The notes under the pieces are model-generated. The model saw nothing but the letters and a program-made list of their open reading frames with translations, was not told the DNA's origin and did no database searches. Below are positions 54,089 to 62,458 of a stretch of 64,000 bases of DNA, in pieces. Every line of letters begins with the position of its first letter. The first letter of the stretch is position 1. The stretch is taken from NCBI RefSeq assembly GCF_030159055.1, contig NZ_BQXQ01000009.1, positions 62,001 to 126,000 of the forward strand. Direction: 5' to 3'. The position numbers were made by a program, and so were the translations under genes. This DNA comes from Acidovorax sp. SUPP3334. GTDB lineage: Bacteria; Pseudomonadota; Gammaproteobacteria; Burkholderiales; Burkholderiaceae_C.

Positions 54089-54826
54089 ATGATTGAAATG
54101 AAGAATGTCTCGAAGTGGTACGGCAGCTTCCAGGTGCTGACCGACTGCTCCACTTCCATCCAGAAGGGCGAGGTCGTGGTGGTGTGCGGTCCCTCGGGTT
54201 CCGGCAAGTCCACGCTGATCAAGACCATCAACGCGCTCGAGCCTTTCCAGAAGGGCGAGATCTTCGTGGACGGTATCGCCGTGCACGACCCCAAGACCAA
54301 CTTGCCCAAGCTGCGCAGCCGCGTGGGCATGGTGTTCCAGCACTTCGAACTGTTCCCCCACCTGTCGGTGACCGAGAACCTGACGATCGCGCAGGTCAAG
54401 GTGCTTGGCCGCGGCGCGGACGAAGCCAAGAAGCGCGGCCTCAAGATGCTGGACCGCGTGGGCCTGTCGGCGCACAAGGACAAGTTCCCCGGCCAGCTGT
54501 CGGGCGGCCAGCAGCAGCGCGTGGCCATTGCGCGTGCGCTGTCGATGGACCCCATCGTGATGCTGTTCGACGAGCCGACTTCGGCCCTCGACCCCGAAAT
54601 GGTGGGCGAAGTGCTGGACGTGATGGTGGGCCTGGCCAACGAAGGCATGACCATGATGTGCGTGACCCACGAAATGGGCTTTGCGCGCAAGGTGAGCAAT
54701 CGCGTGATCTTCATGGACGTGGGCGGAAAGATCCTGGAGGACTGCTCCAAGGACGACTTCTTCAACAACCCGGATGCCCGCCAGCCGCGCACCAAGGACT
54801 TCCTCAACAAGATCCTGCAGCACTGA
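54089..54826 (+). CDS. gltL: Glutamate/aspartate ABC transporter ATPase
   Basis: 245 residues. Walker [11 protein letters not shown]-loop [14 protein letters not shown], signature LSGGQQQR, Walker [16 protein letters not shown] and H-loop CVTHEMGFA. Energises GltJK. The ATG at 54089 is the typical family start; GTGAGG lies upstream. Followed by a terminator. Confidence 0.96.
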   Translation: MIEMKNVSKWYGSFQVLTDCSTSIQKGEVVVVCGPSGSGKSTLIKTINALEPFQKGEIFVDGIAVHDPKTNLPKLRSRVGMVFQHFELFPHLSVTENLTIAQVKVLGRGADEAKKRGLKMLDRVGLSAHKDKFPGQLSGGQQQRVAIARALSMDPIVMLFDEPTSALDPEMVGEVLDVMVGLANEGMTMMCVTHEMGFARKVSNRVIFMDVGGKILEDCSKDDFFNNPDARQPRTKDFLNKILQH

Positions 54827-54863
54827 TCGACCGCTGCCGGGCCTTCGCAGGCCAGAGCGTAAG

Positions 54864-54886
54864 AGCGCCTTTCGGGGCGCTTTTTT
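54864..54886 (+). terminator. Intrinsic terminator after gltL
   Basis: AGCGCC / GGCGCT stem with a short TTTCGG loop and a run of six T, 37 bp after the gltL stop. Ends the uptake operon. Confidence 0.88.
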
Positions 54887-55000
54887 CATGGCCGCCCGGA
54901 CAGCCACGGCGCAACAATGGAGCACTGCGGGGAAATGCCCCGTCCCCGGATGTCTGCGTGCCGCCGGCCTCGGTGGCGACCGCTGCTAGTTTTTTCTGCC

Positions 55001-55552
55001 ATGCCCTTGCCCGACGATGCCCGACCTGACGATGCCTCGGCCGCCCGCGCTGCCGGTGGCCCGGGTGCGGCTCGCGCGGCTGGCGCGCAGTGGCAGGTCG
55101 TGCATGTGCACCCTTCGGCGCCGCTGCAGCCGGCGCAAGGCGCGCCATGCAACGGGTGCGGCCTGTGCTGCCTGGCCGAGCCGTGTCCGCTGGGCATGCT
55201 GGTATCGCGCCGCCGCACCGGCCCATGCACGGCGCTGCGCTGGCGGGACGAAAGCGTCGATTCGTTGGCCGAGATGCCGGGCGGCAATGGCGCACCGGCG
55301 GTGGAGACCGACCCCGCGTCGGGTCGAGGCGAGGGCGCTGGGCGTCGCGTGCCGGCCTCGCCCGGCCGCTATGTCTGCGGCATGGTGGCCGACCCGGGCG
55401 AGGTCACCGGCTGGCGCAGCGCGTGGGCGGCAGGCCTGATGCGCGCGCTCGCCCGAAGGTGGATCGCGGCGGGCATCGGGTGCGATGCGCCGCCGCTGAG
55501 GCCGCAGCCTCCAGAAAACGGTACTGGCGGAGGTTCTGGTGATTTGCTATAA
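55001..55552 (+). CDS. Cysteine-cluster (YkgJ-like) protein, repeat-encoded stop
   Basis: 183 residues. A compact metal-binding-type motif PCNGCGLCCLAEPCPLGML (about residues 47-65) with further cysteines in GPCTAL and YVCGM suggests zinc or iron-sulfur binding. Function unknown. The stop TAA (55550-55552) and the last Leu codons come from dispersed repeat copy B. The ATG at 55001 is chosen because the longer upstream frame overlaps the gltL terminator region. Confidence 0.7.
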   Translation: MPLPDDARPDDASAARAAGGPGAARAAGAQWQVVHVHPSAPLQPAQGAPCNGCGLCCLAEPCPLGMLVSRRRTGPCTALRWRDESVDSLAEMPGGNGAPAVETDPASGRGEGAGRRVPASPGRYVCGMVADPGEVTGWRSAWAAGLMRALARRWIAAGIGCDAPPLRPQPPENGTGGGSGDLL

Positions 55553-55607
55553 AAATAATAGCTACACCCCCTAGTGATGATTGCGCTGGAGGCCTTTTTG
55601 ATGCTCA
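55546..55607 (+). repeat. Dispersed palindromic repeat, copy B (supplies a stop codon)
   Basis: GCTATAAAAATAATAGC, then CCCTAGTGATGATTGCGC and TGGAGGCCTTTTTGATGC. Shares ATTGCGCTGGAGGCC with copy D (one mismatch) and the CCCTAGTG start with copies A and E. Contains the stop of the Cys-cluster gene. Confidence 0.8.
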
Positions 55608-55620
55608 AGTCAAATGCCGC

Positions 55621-58185
55621 TCAGGTGCGGGGCAGCGCATAGGCGATCAGCCAGTCTCCCGTGCGGGTGCCCAGCGAACCATGGCCGCCAGCCGCCACCA
55701 CGATGTACTGGCGCCCATCCGCACCCGTGTAGGTCATCGGCGTGGCCTGGCCGCCGGCAGGCAGCCGGCTCTTCCACAGTTCCTTGCCGTTCGCGACGTC
55801 GTAGGCCCGCACGTAGTAGTCGAGCGTGCCCGACAGGAACGCCACGCCACCGGCCGTGGTCACCGGGCCGCCCAGGTTGGGCACGCCCATCTTGAAGGGA
55901 ACGGGCACGGGCGCCAGGTCGCGCACGGTGCCGTTCTTGTGCTTCCAGACGATCTTGCCCGTGGTCAGGTCCGCGCCGGCCACATAACCCCAGGGCGGCG
56001 CCTGGCAGGGAATGCCCAGCACCGAGACGAAGGGCTTGAGCCGCACGGCGAAGGGCGCGCCGACGTTCTCGTTCAGCGCGGGCAGCATGCCTTGCGGGGC
56101 CGCGCCGCCGGGCTGGACCAGCAGCGTCGTGTCGTCGGTGCGAGGGATCAGCTGCGAGGTGAAGGCCAGATAGGTGGGCGTGGTGAACGCCATCTCGCGC
56201 TGCGGGTCCACCGCCACGCCGCCCCAGTTGAACACGCCGAAATTGCCGGGGTACACCAGCGTCCCGTGCGTGGAAGGCGGCGTGAACCGGCCTTCGAAGC
56301 GGAGCTTTTCGAACGCGATGCGGCACATGAGCTGGTCGAACAGGGTGACGCCCCACATGTCCGCGCCCGTGAGCGGCGGCGGGTCGAACGACAGGGCCGA
56401 CTTGGGCTGCGTGGGGGCGGTGCGGTCACCTTCGGCGGCGCCCTGCGGCGCCGGTTCTTCGGTCACCGGCAGGATGGGGTTGCCGGTGCGCCGGTCCAGC
56501 ACGAACACCTCGCCCTGCTTGGTGGGCTGCACCAGCGCGGGCACGCGCTCGCCTTTCACCGTCAGGTCCACCAGGCTGGGCTGGGCTGGCACGTCGTAAT
56601 CCCACAGGTCATGGTGCACGGTCTGGAAGTGCCAGCGCACGCGGCCGGTGGCCAGTTCCAGCGCCACGACGGACGATGAATAACGCTCCACCTCGGGGCT
56701 GCGCCGGCCGCCCCACTGGTCGGGCGGCTGGTTGCCCATCGGCACATAGACCAGGCCCAGGGTCTCGTCCACGCTGGAGATCGACCAGCTGTTGGGCGAG
56801 TTGGCCGTGTACGTTTCGCCGGGTCCGATGGGTGCGGTGGCCTCGGGCTTGGCCGAATCCCAGTTCCACACCAGGGCGCCGGTGCGCACGTTGTAGGCGC
56901 GGATCACGCCCGACTGTTCCTTGGTGGATGCGTTGTCCAGCACCGTGCCGCCGATGATGATCAGATCGCGCGTCACCACGGCGGGCGACGTGGAGTAGTA
57001 CGCCCCGGGGCGCTTGTTGGGCATGCCGGCCCACAGGTCGATCTGCCCGGTGCCGTTGCCGAAGTCGCTGCACAGCGAGCCGGTGCGCGGGTCCAGCGCG
57101 AGAAGCCGGCCGTCCGCCGTGGGCATGAACAGGCGGCCTTCGCAGGTCACCGTGTTGAGGTTTGCAGCGGCTGCGACGGCCGTGGATGGCGCAGCAGGCG
57201 CCTGTGGAGCGGGCGCCGGGGCGGCAGCCACTGCCGATGCGGGGGAGGTGGCGGTGCCGCCCGCCATTGCCGGGGCAGCGGCCGGTGCGGGGACGGCGCC
57301 CGCCGCCGGTTCCGGCGGCTGGTACGACAGGCCGCGGCAGGTCAGATGCTGCAGCGCCAGTTCGCCCTTGCCCTGGGTCTGGGTGTCGTAGCGCCAGACC
57401 TGCGCGCCGGTGGTCGCATCCAGGGCAATCACGGACTGGTGCGGAGTGCATAGGTACAGCCGGTTGCCGACCTTGAGCGGCGTCACTTCGAACGTCGTTT
57501 CCTGCGGGTCGCCGGGCTGGCCGCGCACGTCGCCCGTGCGGAACTGCCAGGCCACTTCCAGGCCGCGCACGTTGTCGGGGGTGATCTGGCCCAGCGGGGA
57601 ATAGCGCTGCCCGGCGCCCGTGCGGCCGTAGGCGTGCCATTCGCCAGCGGGAATGCCGCCGTCGCCCGTGCCCGGCATTGCGGCGGGAGAGGGCGTAGCG
57701 GCACTTGCGGTGGCTGCTGCAGGGGGCGTCGCCGCTTGCGCTTCGAACGCACCGGGGATGTCGTGCGCGTCGTGAAACCACGAGGCCACCGCCACCACGA
57801 AGAACGCCGCCAGCGAGGCGCTGAGCGCACGGCGCGGGCCGCGGTGCGATGCCGCCGAGATCATGCCGCGCGAGACCGCCGGCGTGAGCAAAAGCAATCC
57901 CAGCACGAAGAACACGTCGCCCCGCGCCGCCAGGGGCCACCAGTCGAGCCCGGCTTCCCACAGCGACCACACGAGGGTCACGGCCACCAGCCCGGCGTAC
58001 ACCCAGAGCGCGCCAGGGTTGCGCTGGGCCAGCATCCAACCCGCCAGCAGCGTCGCCAGCCCGGCGGGCAGGTAGTACCACGATCCCCCCAGCGCGATCA
58101 GCCAGACCCCGCCGATCCCGATGGCCAGGCCGATCACGACGAGGAGCAACCCGAGAAAGACGGGTGCGTGGCGTTGGTTGGGCAT
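55621..58185 (-). CDS. gcd: Membrane-bound PQQ-dependent dehydrogenase (glucose/quinate/shikimate family)
   Basis: 854 residues. Five N-terminal membrane helices (within about 1-140), then a PQQ beta-propeller facing the periplasm with EWHAYGRTGAGQRYSPLGQI, WDYDVPAQPSLVDL, WGGVAVDPQREMAF and VVAAGGHGSLGT. Oxidises sugar or polyol and passes electrons to ubiquinone. Longer than the usual 800 residues because of an Ala/Pro-rich insertion at about 287-343. Glucose versus quinate specificity cannot be decided here. Start at MPNQRHAP (58185). Confidence 0.9.
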   Translation of the reverse strand: MPNQRHAPVFLGLLLVVIGLAIGIGGVWLIALGGSWYYLPAGLATLLAGWMLAQRNPGALWVYAGLVAVTLVWSLWEAGLDWWPLAARGDVFFVLGLLLLTPAVSRGMISAASHRGPRRALSASLAAFFVVAVASWFHDAHDIPGAFEAQAATPPAAATASAATPSPAAMPGTGDGGIPAGEWHAYGRTGAGQRYSPLGQITPDNVRGLEVAWQFRTGDVRGQPGDPQETTFEVTPLKVGNRLYLCTPHQSVIALDATTGAQVWRYDTQTQGKGELALQHLTCRGLSYQPPEPAAGAVPAPAAAPAMAGGTATSPASAVAAAPAPAPQAPAAPSTAVAAAANLNTVTCEGRLFMPTADGRLLALDPRTGSLCSDFGNGTGQIDLWAGMPNKRPGAYYSTSPAVVTRDLIIIGGTVLDNASTKEQSGVIRAYNVRTGALVWNWDSAKPEATAPIGPGETYTANSPNSWSISSVDETLGLVYVPMGNQPPDQWGGRRSPEVERYSSSVVALELATGRVRWHFQTVHHDLWDYDVPAQPSLVDLTVKGERVPALVQPTKQGEVFVLDRRTGNPILPVTEEPAPQGAAEGDRTAPTQPKSALSFDPPPLTGADMWGVTLFDQLMCRIAFEKLRFEGRFTPPSTHGTLVYPGNFGVFNWGGVAVDPQREMAFTTPTYLAFTSQLIPRTDDTTLLVQPGGAAPQGMLPALNENVGAPFAVRLKPFVSVLGIPCQAPPWGYVAGADLTTGKIVWKHKNGTVRDLAPVPVPFKMGVPNLGGPVTTAGGVAFLSGTLDYYVRAYDVANGKELWKSRLPAGGQATPMTYTGADGRQYIVVAAGGHGSLGTRTGDWLIAYALPRT

Positions 58186-58499
58186 GGCGATTCCTCTTGA
58201 AACGGCTGCCCCCGGCATCGGCCGTGGAGCCGATGGGCGGGGTGGGGGCTGGAAGGCAGCACGCCGGTCGCGTGCGCCGGGGATGAAGGTACGCGGGCGC
58301 CTTCGGCGGGCGTGTCGGTTCCGCGCGTCGGCCCGTGTAGGACGAGTGCGTCGGGAGGCCGGACGGCGCGTACGAGGCGGCGCGCATGACGCGTGCGTGA
58401 CGCGTGCGTGACAGCGCCTCAGGGTTTACGGCCTGAAGGGCCGGGGCAGGCTGCGATGCAATGGCGGCTGCCTATTTTGTTTGCGAGAACCGTTCGATC
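58186..58499. other. Divergent intergenic region with an 11-bp tandem repeat
   Basis: 314 bp between the starts of the PQQ dehydrogenase and a Bug gene. It must hold both promoters, but no clear consensus was found. It contains two perfect copies of GCGTGCGTGAC (58391-58412) preceded by a partial copy. Confidence 0.6.
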
Positions 58500-59462
58500 A
58501 TGCAGCGCCGTCATCTCATGCAGCTCGGGGCCGCGGCCCTGGCCGCTCCTGCCCTTACCGCCCGTGCCCAATCCTTTCCTGCCAGGCCCATCAAGCTGGT
58601 GATCGCGTTCCCTGCGGGCGGCCCCACCGACATCACCATGCGCGCCCTGGCAGACAACGCCGGCAAGGCGCTCGGCCAGCCCGTCATCATCGACAACAAG
58701 CCCGGTGCCGGCGGCACGCTGCCCGCGCAACTGCTGCAGTCCTCGGCCGCCGACGGCTACACCGTGGCGCAGATTCCGCTGGGCGTGTTCCGGCTGCCCT
58801 ACACGACCAAGATCAACTGGGACCCGGTCAAGGACATCACCTACGTGCTGAACGTGACGGGCTACGCCTTCGGCGTGGTGGTGCCGGCCGATTCGCCGTT
58901 CAAGACCTGGGCGGATTTCGTGGCCTATGCCAAGGCCAACCCCGGCAGGCTCAGCTATGGCTCCACCGGCACGCTCACCAGCCCGCACCTCACCATGGAA
59001 CTGGCCGCGCAGCAGCTGGGCATTCAACTGCTGCACGTGCCCTACAAGGGCAGCGCCGATCTGATGCAGGCCATCATGGGCGGCCAGTTGATGGCTGCGG
59101 CCGACTCCACGGGCTTTGCGCCGCAGGTCGAGGCCGGCAAGCTGCGCGTGCTGAACACCTGGGGCGCGGAGCGCCTGGTCAAGTTTCCCGATGCCCCCAC
59201 GCTCAAGGAACTGGGCATCGACGTGGTGCAGAACTCGCCCTTCGGCATCGGCGCCCCCAAGGGCACGCCGCCCGACGTGGTCAAGCGGCTGCACGACGCG
59301 TTCAAACAGGCCATGGAACAGGAAAGCTACCGCACCGCGCTGGCCCGCTACGACATGGTGCCGATCTACATGGACAGCGCGAGCTACCGCCAGTTCGCGC
59401 AGGACACCTTCACGCGTGAGAAGGCCCTGGTGGAAAAGCTGGGCCTGGGCAAGCCGCAGTAA
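58500..59462 (+). CDS. Bug/TctC-family periplasmic solute-binding protein
   Basis: 320 residues. Signal peptide with a basic RRHLMQLG start, cut near residue 24 (ARA|Q). Bug marks: LVIAFPAGGPTDITMRALAD, VIIDNKPGAGGT, GSTGTLTSPHLTMEL and the DAPTLKELGI C-half. Orphan receptor for a small organic acid. The ATG at 58500 is preferred over one 39 bp upstream because it leaves a compact signal peptide. Confidence 0.92.
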   Translation: MQRRHLMQLGAAALAAPALTARAQSFPARPIKLVIAFPAGGPTDITMRALADNAGKALGQPVIIDNKPGAGGTLPAQLLQSSAADGYTVAQIPLGVFRLPYTTKINWDPVKDITYVLNVTGYAFGVVVPADSPFKTWADFVAYAKANPGRLSYGSTGTLTSPHLTMELAAQQLGIQLLHVPYKGSADLMQAIMGGQLMAAADSTGFAPQVEAGKLRVLNTWGAERLVKFPDAPTLKELGIDVVQNSPFGIGAPKGTPPDVVKRLHDAFKQAMEQESYRTALARYDMVPIYMDSASYRQFAQDTFTREKALVEKLGLGKPQ

Positions 59463-59570
59463 GAAGGCTGGCGATGGTGCGTGGCCGGCACGGCGCCGGC
59501 CATCGCTCCGCTGCGTTGTCGCGAAGCGTGCCTTCGCAAACGCAAACGCAAAGGCGGGGCCAGGGCGAAA

Positions 59571-59619
59571 TGCTTTTTGCTATTAAAAGCATAGCTTGCG
59601 CCGCAGTATTCACTAGGGC
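59571..59619 (-). repeat. Dispersed palindromic repeat, copy E (supplies a stop codon)
   Basis: On the minus strand: CCCTAGTGAATA...GCGC followed by GCTATGCTTTTAATAGC, the latter 16 of 17 identical to copy A but with module order reversed. The TAG of the HAD phosphatase gene (59613-59615, minus strand) lies in its CCCTAG. Confidence 0.75.
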
Positions 59620-60470
59620 ACCTGGCCAATTGTGCTCAGTATTGCCCGTGCCACCTCGGTAAACCCCGCGCCCCGCTCGCCCTGCGTGACGAACCGGGGA
59701 CGGTGGCGCAGTTGCGGCACGAAGCGCGCGATGTTCGCCACACCCACGCTGTGCGCGAAACGCTCGAACATCAGCTGATCGTTGGTGGAATCGCCCACGT
59801 ACACCCAGCGGCCCATTTCGGCATCCAGATCGCGCCCCAGCAGCGCGCGCACGATCCAGCGCGCACCCTCCAGCTTGTTGTGGTCGCCGAACCATCCGTT
59901 GATGTGGATGCTGCTCACCGTGGCATGCATGCCCGCGGCCCGCATGCGTTCAACGACCTGGTCGATCGTGGCCTGCGGCAGGTGCACGAATTCGCTGTGG
60001 TCGATGGCGATGTCGCACTCCCGCCCGGCGGAGTCGGTGGCGCGGCGTGCGCCCGGCACCTCGCGTTCGATCTGCGCCAGCACGGCCTGCATGCGCGCGT
60101 AGTTCCTGGCCCGGGTTTCAGCGCCTTGTTGATATATTTTTGATAGCACACTGCCGGCGTCTTGATTGTGCTGGAGGCCAATTTGGCCATGGTTCGCCAC
60201 CAGTGCAGCGGCGCCGTTTTCCGCCACGATGGCGTCCACGGGCCAGGCGGCGGCGAAAGGCTCGCTCCAGCCGACGGGGCGCCCCGTGATCGGGATCACC
60301 TGCAGGCCCGCGGCCTTCAGAGCCGCGATGGCCGCCAGCGCATCGCCGGTGATGGCGCCCTCGGTCGTGAGCGTGTCGTCGATGTCGGTGAACACCCCCG
60401 CAATCGCCGTTGGCGGCTGCCATGCGGCCAGGGTTTGCAGCGTTTCGTCGTTGGGGGAATGCAGGGGCAT
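59613..60470 (-). CDS. HAD-superfamily phosphatase (type IIB) with repeat-derived insertion
   Basis: 285 residues. HAD motif I FTDIDDTLTTEG (nucleophile D29), motif II ITGRP, and motif IV YVGDSTNDQLMFERFAHSV. Resembles sugar-phosphate or mannosyl-3-phosphoglycerate phosphatases. Residues about 95-115 (GQIGLQHNQDAGSVLSKIYQQ region) between the core and cap are encoded by repeat copy D, and the stop codon by copy E. The frame is intact. Start at MPLHSPND (60470); a start seven codons earlier is possible. Confidence 0.85.
   Translation of the reverse strand: MPLHSPNDETLQTLAAWQPPTAIAGVFTDIDDTLTTEGAITGDALAAIAALKAAGLQVIPITGRPVGWSEPFAAAWPVDAIVAENGAAALVANHGQIGLQHNQDAGSVLSKIYQQGAETRARNYARMQAVLAQIEREVPGARRATDSAGRECDIAIDHSEFVHLPQATIDQVVERMRAAGMHATVSSIHINGWFGDHNKLEGARWIVRALLGRDLDAEMGRWVYVGDSTNDQLMFERFAHSVGVANIARFVPQLRHRPRFVTQGERGAGFTEVARAILSTIGQVP
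60131..60188 (+). repeat. Dispersed palindromic repeat, copy D (inside HAD phosphatase gene)
   Basis: GATATATTTTTGATAGC module followed by TTGATTGTGCTGGAGGCC, which matches copy B with one or two differences. In frame within the HAD gene on the opposite strand. Confidence 0.75.
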
Positions 60471-60527
60471 GGCGGAAACGAAGGAATGCAAGGACGCTTT
60501 CGGGCCGTCGGGTTCGATGGGCCGGGC

Positions 60528-62372
60528 TCAGCGCTTGGCGAACTCGATGATCGCGCGGTAGAAGCGGTCCGAACCGTCTTTGGTGTTGTCCGGCCCGAGT
60601 TCCATGCGGTTCACGCCGTTTTCCGCGCTGCCCTTGAATCGATTCGGAATCACCGAGAAGTAATACGGGCTGATGAAGCGCGCCCCGCCCGTGTAGTGCG
60701 ACTGCATGGCGGCCAAGTGCGCACCGTCGCGCTTCCATTGCTGCGGGTTGAACTCGGGCACGCCGTAGTCGGCGATCTTTCGTTCGGCCAGAAACCCGCG
60801 CACCCAGTCGCTGTCGGTGGCGCCGCCGTACAGGTTGATGCCGTGCTTCCAGGGCATGGAGCCGTGCAGCGTCTGGTCGGCCGCGAACAGCTGGGGGTTC
60901 CAGGATGAGTTCACGTTGGGAACGATCTGGTGCGAGTAGAGCTTTTCGGCGGGCAGGCCCTCGCCGAGGGCGATGCGGTAGAACTCGCTCAGCAGGCGAG
61001 ACACCTGCTGTTCGCGGTACCGGTTCCAGTCGCGGGCGAGCGGATTGAACAGCACGCCCTGTGTGGGCTTGGGCAGATCGAGCCAGGAGCGTACGCCGGG
61101 CAGTTCGCTCGCGGCCTTCATGCCGAACACTTCCGGAGGCCTGCGGGCGGGCGGCGCCACGCGGCGGTCCCGCGGCATGACGGTGAATTCGGTCTGGGCC
61201 ACTTCATAGCGGGCGCCGCCCACGCGCGCCACGATCTGCGCCATGTGCTTGCCAGGTCGCAGTGCGCTGAAGTCCACATCGGTGCGGAAGCCGACGTTGG
61301 GCGTCGTGACCACATCGAGCGCACGGTAGACGTCCAGACGGTTGAAGCCGCGCGCGACCGGACCGACATAGCGCGCATCCAGGTACAGGTCGAGCCCGGT
61401 CACGCGGCCTTCCGGGTCCCAGAGCCAGCCGGAGAGCGGCAGGGTGCCGTCGGCGAAGGCGTCGTAATGCTCTCCCAGGCGGCTGACCGGCTCGCGGCTC
61501 ACGTCGTGCGACGGAGCGAGCACGGCATTGAAGGCCGCATAGGCCGTACCGGCTTGCCGGTTGAGTGAGGCAATGCTGCCGTACTGCTTGGACAGATAGG
61601 CCTGAAAGCCGGCCACCGAGGCCGGGCTGTAGTCGGTGGTGCGAATGTTCTGGTACTCGCCCATGCCGTGTTCGAAATCGGGGAACAGGTGGTGCAACTC
61701 GCCCGCCAGCGTGATGGCGACGATGCGCTGCTGCTGCTCTGCAGGCAAAGCCTTGATGCGCTGGGCCACGTAGCGCAATGCCTCGAAACGGTAGCGGTTG
61801 ACCGGGATGGTGGCGTCCGTCTCCAGCGTATAGGGCGCGACGCGGTAGCCGAAGTAGCCCAGCTCCAGCGGCTTCCCACCGGGCAGTTGCATCAGGTTGC
61901 GAGGGTCTTTTTCCAGTTCGTTGGTGAGGGGGCCGGCGGAATCGAAATGGTCGCCCGCCAGGTACAGCACGACAGGGCGCTTCACTTCGGCAACGAGTTG
62001 CAGGAATTCATCCACCCGCGCCGTATCGATCTCCCAGCCTGTGGCACTCCTGCGGTACAGCGCAAGGAGCTGCAGGGTGGAGGTATAGCCGATCTGCACC
62101 TGTCCTCGCGGGCCACCGGGCTCCAGCGTGTCGAGCAGCCGGTTGATTGCAGCAGCGCCCGTGCGCTTGCGCGCGCGGCACACGTCGATGGCGGCTTCGT
62201 AGGTCTTGATGCGTGGATCGTTGGCGGCCTCGTCGCACACCATCGTTCCGACGATGGTCGGTGCCACGATGAACGGCGCGCGCGCCGCGCCAGGGGCGGT
62301 GTCCGCATGAGCGGCGGCGCACAGCAGGGACAGTGCCACCGCCAGAACCCGGTGAGCGAGAGAAAAACGCAT
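60528..62372 (-). CDS. Putative exported glycoside-hydrolase-like protein (paralogue of 1421-3310)
   Basis: 614 residues with a Sec signal peptide (MRFSLAHRVLAVALSLLCAA, cut near AHA|D). Same architecture as the protein at 1421-3310: GELHHLFPDFEHGM with the conserved Glu, DYSPASVAGFQAYLSKQYGS, LNRQAGTAYAAFNAV, a beta-rich middle, and YGVPEFNPQQW with the second Glu. Possibly acts on exopolysaccharide outside the cytoplasm. It lies downstream of a gene for a polytopic membrane protein on the same strand, separated by 86 bp. Confidence 0.7.
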   Translation of the reverse strand: MRFSLAHRVLAVALSLLCAAAHADTAPGAARAPFIVAPTIVGTMVCDEAANDPRIKTYEAAIDVCRARKRTGAAAINRLLDTLEPGGPRGQVQIGYTSTLQLLALYRRSATGWEIDTARVDEFLQLVAEVKRPVVLYLAGDHFDSAGPLTNELEKDPRNLMQLPGGKPLELGYFGYRVAPYTLETDATIPVNRYRFEALRYVAQRIKALPAEQQQRIVAITLAGELHHLFPDFEHGMGEYQNIRTTDYSPASVAGFQAYLSKQYGSIASLNRQAGTAYAAFNAVLAPSHDVSREPVSRLGEHYDAFADGTLPLSGWLWDPEGRVTGLDLYLDARYVGPVARGFNRLDVYRALDVVTTPNVGFRTDVDFSALRPGKHMAQIVARVGGARYEVAQTEFTVMPRDRRVAPPARRPPEVFGMKAASELPGVRSWLDLPKPTQGVLFNPLARDWNRYREQQVSRLLSEFYRIALGEGLPAEKLYSHQIVPNVNSSWNPQLFAADQTLHGSMPWKHGINLYGGATDSDWVRGFLAERKIADYGVPEFNPQQWKRDGAHLAAMQSHYTGGARFISPYYFSVIPNRFKGSAENGVNRMELGPDNTKDGSDRFYRAIIEFAKR

Positions 62373-62458
62373 GGCAGAGTGTCCGTGAACGAAGGAAGGC
62401 GGCAGGGGCGAGGCAGGTCGAACAGCAAGACCCGGGCCCGGGTCAGAGCAGTGACGCA

